From: Patescibacteria group bacterium
GTDB lineage: Bacteria > Patescibacteriota > Patescibacteriia > UBA2591 > PGYQ01
Reading direction: 5' to 3'
Length of the DNA stretch: 7,380 nucleotides
Assembly (NCBI GenBank): GCA_020057535.1
Contig: JAGVFS010000078.1
Span: 1-7,380, forward strand
Part shown: positions 5,162-7,380 of the stretch, piece by piece
Layout: every line of letters begins with the position of its first letter
Numbering within the stretch: position 1 is the first letter of the stretch
Made by a program: the position numbers and the translations under genes
Notes under the pieces: generated by a model
The model's database searches: none
Seen by the model: only the letters and a program-made list of their open reading frames with translations
Told to the model about the DNA's origin: nothing

Positions 5162-7171
5162 ATGTTTAATTTTTCAATTTTAGTTGCATTTTTATCTGCA
5201 GTCATTGCTATTGTTTATAGTTTGATTCTTATTAGATGGATTTTAAAACAACCGGCTGGCAATGAAAAAATGCAAGACATTGCTAATGCCATTCAAGAGG
5301 GAGCAAAAGCTTTTTTAAATAGACAGTATAAAACTATTGCCATTGTGGCTGTAATTTTAACAGTTATTCTTTTATTCTCTTTTAAAGAATACACTGTTGC
5401 TTTGGGTTTTTTAATTGGGGCTATTCTTTCTAGTTTAGCTGGTTATATTGGAATGTATGTTTCAATAAGAGCTAATGTTAGAACTTGTGAATCAGCGGCA
5501 AAAAATGGTCTTGAAAAAGCTTTAAATATAGCTTTTAAAAGTGGGTCAGTTACTGGATTTTTAGTTGCTGGACTTGGATTATTGGGAGTAAGTGGATTTT
5601 ATTTTATTTTTAGAGATATAAACGCTTTAATTGGTCTTGGTTTTGGTGGAAGCTTGATCTCTATTTTTGCTCGAATTGGTGGAGGAATTTTTACTAAAGC
5701 TGCTGATGTTGGAGCTGATTTAGTTGGAAAAATTGAACAAGGAATTCCAGAAGACGATCCAAGAAATCCGGCTGTAATTGCTGATAATGTTGGAGATAAT
5801 GTTGGAGATTGCGCTGGAATGGCAGCGGATCTTTTTGAGACATATATTGTTACGATAATTGCTGCAATGTTGCTGGGTTTTTTAATTTATCCAACCTATG
5901 AAAATTTTATACTTTATCCTTTAGTTTTAGGCGGAAGTTCTCTTATTGCTTCATTAATTGGATCATTTTTTGTAAAATTAAATAAAAATAAATCAAATAT
6001 TATGGGTGCGTTTTATAAAGGATTAATAGTAAGTGGAATTATTTCCGCTGTTTTGTTTTATTTTGTTACTAAATTATTTTTTCTTGAAAATAGTGAAATG
6101 GCAATTGATATTTATCTCTGTTCTTTAATTGGTCTCGTTGTTACTGGTTTAATGGTTGTTGTTACAGAATATTTTACTTCAACAAAATACAAGCCGGTAA
6201 AATCAATTGCTCAGGCTTCAGAAACGGGTCATGCAACAAATATAATTACTGGATTAGCTGTTTCAATGAAATCAACAGCCTTGCCAGTTGTTGTTATTTG
6301 TGTGGGAATTTATTTTGCTTATATGCTTGCTGGTATTTATGGAATAGCAATTGCTTGCGTGGCAATGCTTTCTATGACCGCTATTATTGTGGCAATTGAT
6401 TCTTATGGACCAGTAACTGATAATGCTGGAGGAATTGCTGAAATGGCTGGATTACCAAAGGAAGTTAGAGATGTCACTGATCTTCTGGATGCTGTTGGAA
6501 ATACAACAAAAGCAATAACAAAAGGTTATGCCATTGGCTCGGCTGGTTTAGTAACGATTGTTTTATTTGTTTCTTATATTCAAGAATTTACTACAAAATT
6601 TGGTTTAAAATCAGACGTTTTTTCTTTAGAAAATCCAGATGTTTTAATTGGACTTTTTATTGGTGGAATGTTGCCGTATCTTTTTGGAGCTCGTTGTATG
6701 GAAGCTGTTGGACGTGTGGCCAGACAGGTTGTGATAGAAGTTAGAAGACAATTTAAAGAAATTCCTGGAATTATAGAAAAAACTAATAAACCAGATTATG
6801 GAAAATGCGTTGATATTGTAACCAAAGGAGCGTTGAAAGAAATGATTGTTCCTGCTTTAATTCCAGTTGTAATTCCTATTATTGTTGTTTATTTTTTAGG
6901 TTTTGTTGTTTTGGGTGGAATGTTGGTTGGAAGTATTGTAACAGGAATTTTTGTTGCAATTTCTATGACTTCTGGCGGTGGCGCGTGGGATAATGCTAAA
7001 AAATATATTGAAGCTGGTAATTTTGGCGGTAAAGGGTCTTTTGCTCATCAAGCGGCGATTACTGGTGATACAGTAGGAGATCCATATAAAGATACGGCTG
7101 GTCCAGCAATCAATCCAATGATAAAAGTTTTAAATATTGTGGCTTTGTTAATTATTGGATTATTCCTTTAA
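5162..7171 (+). CDS. hppA: Membrane-bound proton-translocating pyrophosphatase
   Basis: HppA is a polytopic inner-membrane pump (usually about 16 helices) that couples pyrophosphate hydrolysis to ion export. All signature blocks are present (numbered from the upstream ATG at 5144): [13 protein letters not shown] (188-200), then [20 protein letters not shown] (202-221), [18 protein letters not shown] (417-434), [13 protein letters not shown] (611-623) and [20 protein letters not shown] (640-659). [10 protein letters not shown] (452-461) has Lys and Thr at the two positions that distinguish K+-independent enzymes; known sodium pumps of the family need K+, so proton pumping is inferred. Length is full. 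The ATG at 5162 is preferred: it follows GTTTTT like the other starts and gives 669 residues, whereas the ATG at 5144 lies inside a hairpin arm. It has its own promoter and is followed by a strong terminator. Confidence 0.96.
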   Translation: MFNFSILVAFLSAVIAIVYSLILIRWILKQPAGNEKMQDIANAIQEGAKAFLNRQYKTIAIVAVILTVILLFSFKEYTVALGFLIGAILSSLAGYIGMYVSIRANVRTCESAAKNGLEKALNIAFKSGSVTGFLVAGLGLLGVSGFYFIFRDINALIGLGFGGSLISIFARIGGGIFTKAADVGADLVGKIEQGIPEDDPRNPAVIADNVGDNVGDCAGMAADLFETYIVTIIAAMLLGFLIYPTYENFILYPLVLGGSSLIASLIGSFFVKLNKNKSNIMGAFYKGLIVSGIISAVLFYFVTKLFFLENSEMAIDIYLCSLIGLVVTGLMVVVTEYFTSTKYKPVKSIAQASETGHATNIITGLAVSMKSTALPVVVICVGIYFAYMLAGIYGIAIACVAMLSMTAIIVAIDSYGPVTDNAGGIAEMAGLPKEVRDVTDLLDAVGNTTKAITKGYAIGSAGLVTIVLFVSYIQEFTTKFGLKSDVFSLENPDVLIGLFIGGMLPYLFGARCMEAVGRVARQVVIEVRRQFKEIPGIIEKTNKPDYGKCVDIVTKGALKEMIVPALIPVVIPIIVVYFLGFVVLGGMLVGSIVTGIFVAISMTSGGGAWDNAKKYIEAGNFGGKGSFAHQAAITGDTVGDPYKDTAGPAINPMIKVLNIVALLIIGLFL

Positions 7172-7197
7172 TTTTGTATTTAAAATAATAAAAAATT

Positions 7198-7251
7198 TTA
7201 AGAAACAAAAAACTCCTTGTTTTTTTATTCAAGGAGTTTTTTGTTTCTTAA
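7198..7251. terminator. Bidirectional intrinsic terminator between convergent genes
   Basis: A perfect 22-bp stem (7198-7219 paired with 7230-7251) encloses a 10-base T-rich loop. Its core is ACTCCTTG / CAAGGAGT followed by TTTTTT, and because the stem includes AAAAAA on the left arm, the same CTCCTTG...CAAGGAG-TTTTTT structure reads on the minus strand. It starts 27 bases after the hppA stop and ends 23 bases before the stop of the minus-strand gene, so it can end both transcripts. Confidence 0.93.
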
Positions 7252-7273
7252 GAGTTCTGTTTTATTAAATAAC

Positions 7274-7380
7274 TTAATTAACTTCAGGCGCTGGAGTTGG
7301 TTCATTTATCGAAGGAACTGGATTAACTTCAGGCGCTGGAGTTGGTTCATTTATCGAAGGAACTGGATTAACTTCAGGCG
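7274..7380 (-). CDS. 3' end of a gene with Pro-rich 15-residue repeats (partial)
   Basis: Only the last 35 codons are in the window; the gene continues beyond the right edge. On the minus strand the frame is open from the edge to TAA at 7276-7274 and reads repeated PVPSINEPTPAPEVN, ending ...PAPEVN. The repeat is rich in Pro, Glu, Val and Asn with no aromatic residues, typical of an extended flexible tail or of a spacer on a secreted or membrane-anchored protein. The rest of the protein is unseen, so no function is proposed. The convergent terminator just downstream supports this strand. The plus strand is also open through the repeat but has no start codon, and a TAA precedes it at 7275. GC content is much higher than in the neighbouring genes. 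Confidence 0.7.
   Translation of the reverse strand, partial: PEVNPVPSINEPTPAPEVNPVPSINEPTPAPEVN
7278..7380. repeat. Perfect 45-bp tandem repeat
   Basis: Two full identical units (7278-7322 and 7323-7367) and 13 bases of a third (7368-7380) reach the window edge, so the array is longer than seen. The unit starts TTAACTTCAGGCGCTGGAG and is a multiple of three, so copy-number change keeps the minus-strand reading frame. Identity at every base, including third codon positions, points to recent expansion or active homogenisation. The unit is near half G+C, against roughly a quarter around it. Confidence 0.95.

Noticed and set aside
7278..7380. The 45-bp repeats as a CRISPR array
   Set aside because: Units are contiguous with no variable spacers and they encode a coherent Pro-rich peptide ending at a stop codon.

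Overview
The window is very AT-rich bacterial DNA. Its genes are compact, every complete gene stops at TAA, and no in-frame TGA interrupts the glycine-rich proteins, so the standard bacterial code fits. The mix of genes points to a Patescibacteria / Candidate Phyla Radiation bacterium, probably of Parcubacteria type. The clues are a RodZ-like helix-turn-helix protein ending in a small Ig-like domain, a remnant of a zinc-ribbon family that I know mainly from those genomes, a compact GH15 enzyme and a membrane pyrophosphatase. This assignment is inference from gene content; no rRNA or ribosomal protein is present to confirm it.

Layout: 3-300 is the frameshifted 3' part of a zinc-ribbon gene entering from the left edge. 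396-2814 is a tight same-strand cluster: a RodZ-like membrane HTH protein, thioredoxin reductase (trxB) and a YebC/PmpR protein, with gaps of 64 and 18 bp. A 306-bp AT-rich gap leads to ruvC (3121-3606), whose last codon and stop lie inside the left arm of a 134-bp element with long terminal inverted repeats (3601-3734), followed by further gene-free DNA. Then come a single-domain GH15 glucoamylase-like enzyme (3949-5055) and a full-length membrane proton pyrophosphatase (hppA, 5162-7171). hppA has a near-consensus promoter and a leader with two hairpins. A perfect 22-bp stem forms a bidirectional terminator (7198-7251). It separates hppA from a minus-strand gene that enters from the right edge and ends in perfect 45-bp (15-residue) Pro-rich repeats.

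How the genes relate: most are housekeeping. TrxB supplies thiol redox power, YebC belongs to the translation/regulation-associated YebC family, RuvC resolves Holliday junctions, GH15 hydrolyses alpha-glucosides and HppA turns pyrophosphate into a proton gradient. They are not an obvious single pathway. Only rodZ-like/trxB/yebC look co-transcribed; hppA has its own promoter.

I found no clear new multi-gene system. The items most worth a second look are the 134-bp inverted-repeat element abutting ruvC, the uniform T-run before all six start codons with no Shine-Dalgarno sequence, the structured hppA leader, the missing NADPH-binding arginines in TrxB, the two-frameshift zinc-ribbon gene, and the repeat-tailed gene at the right edge.
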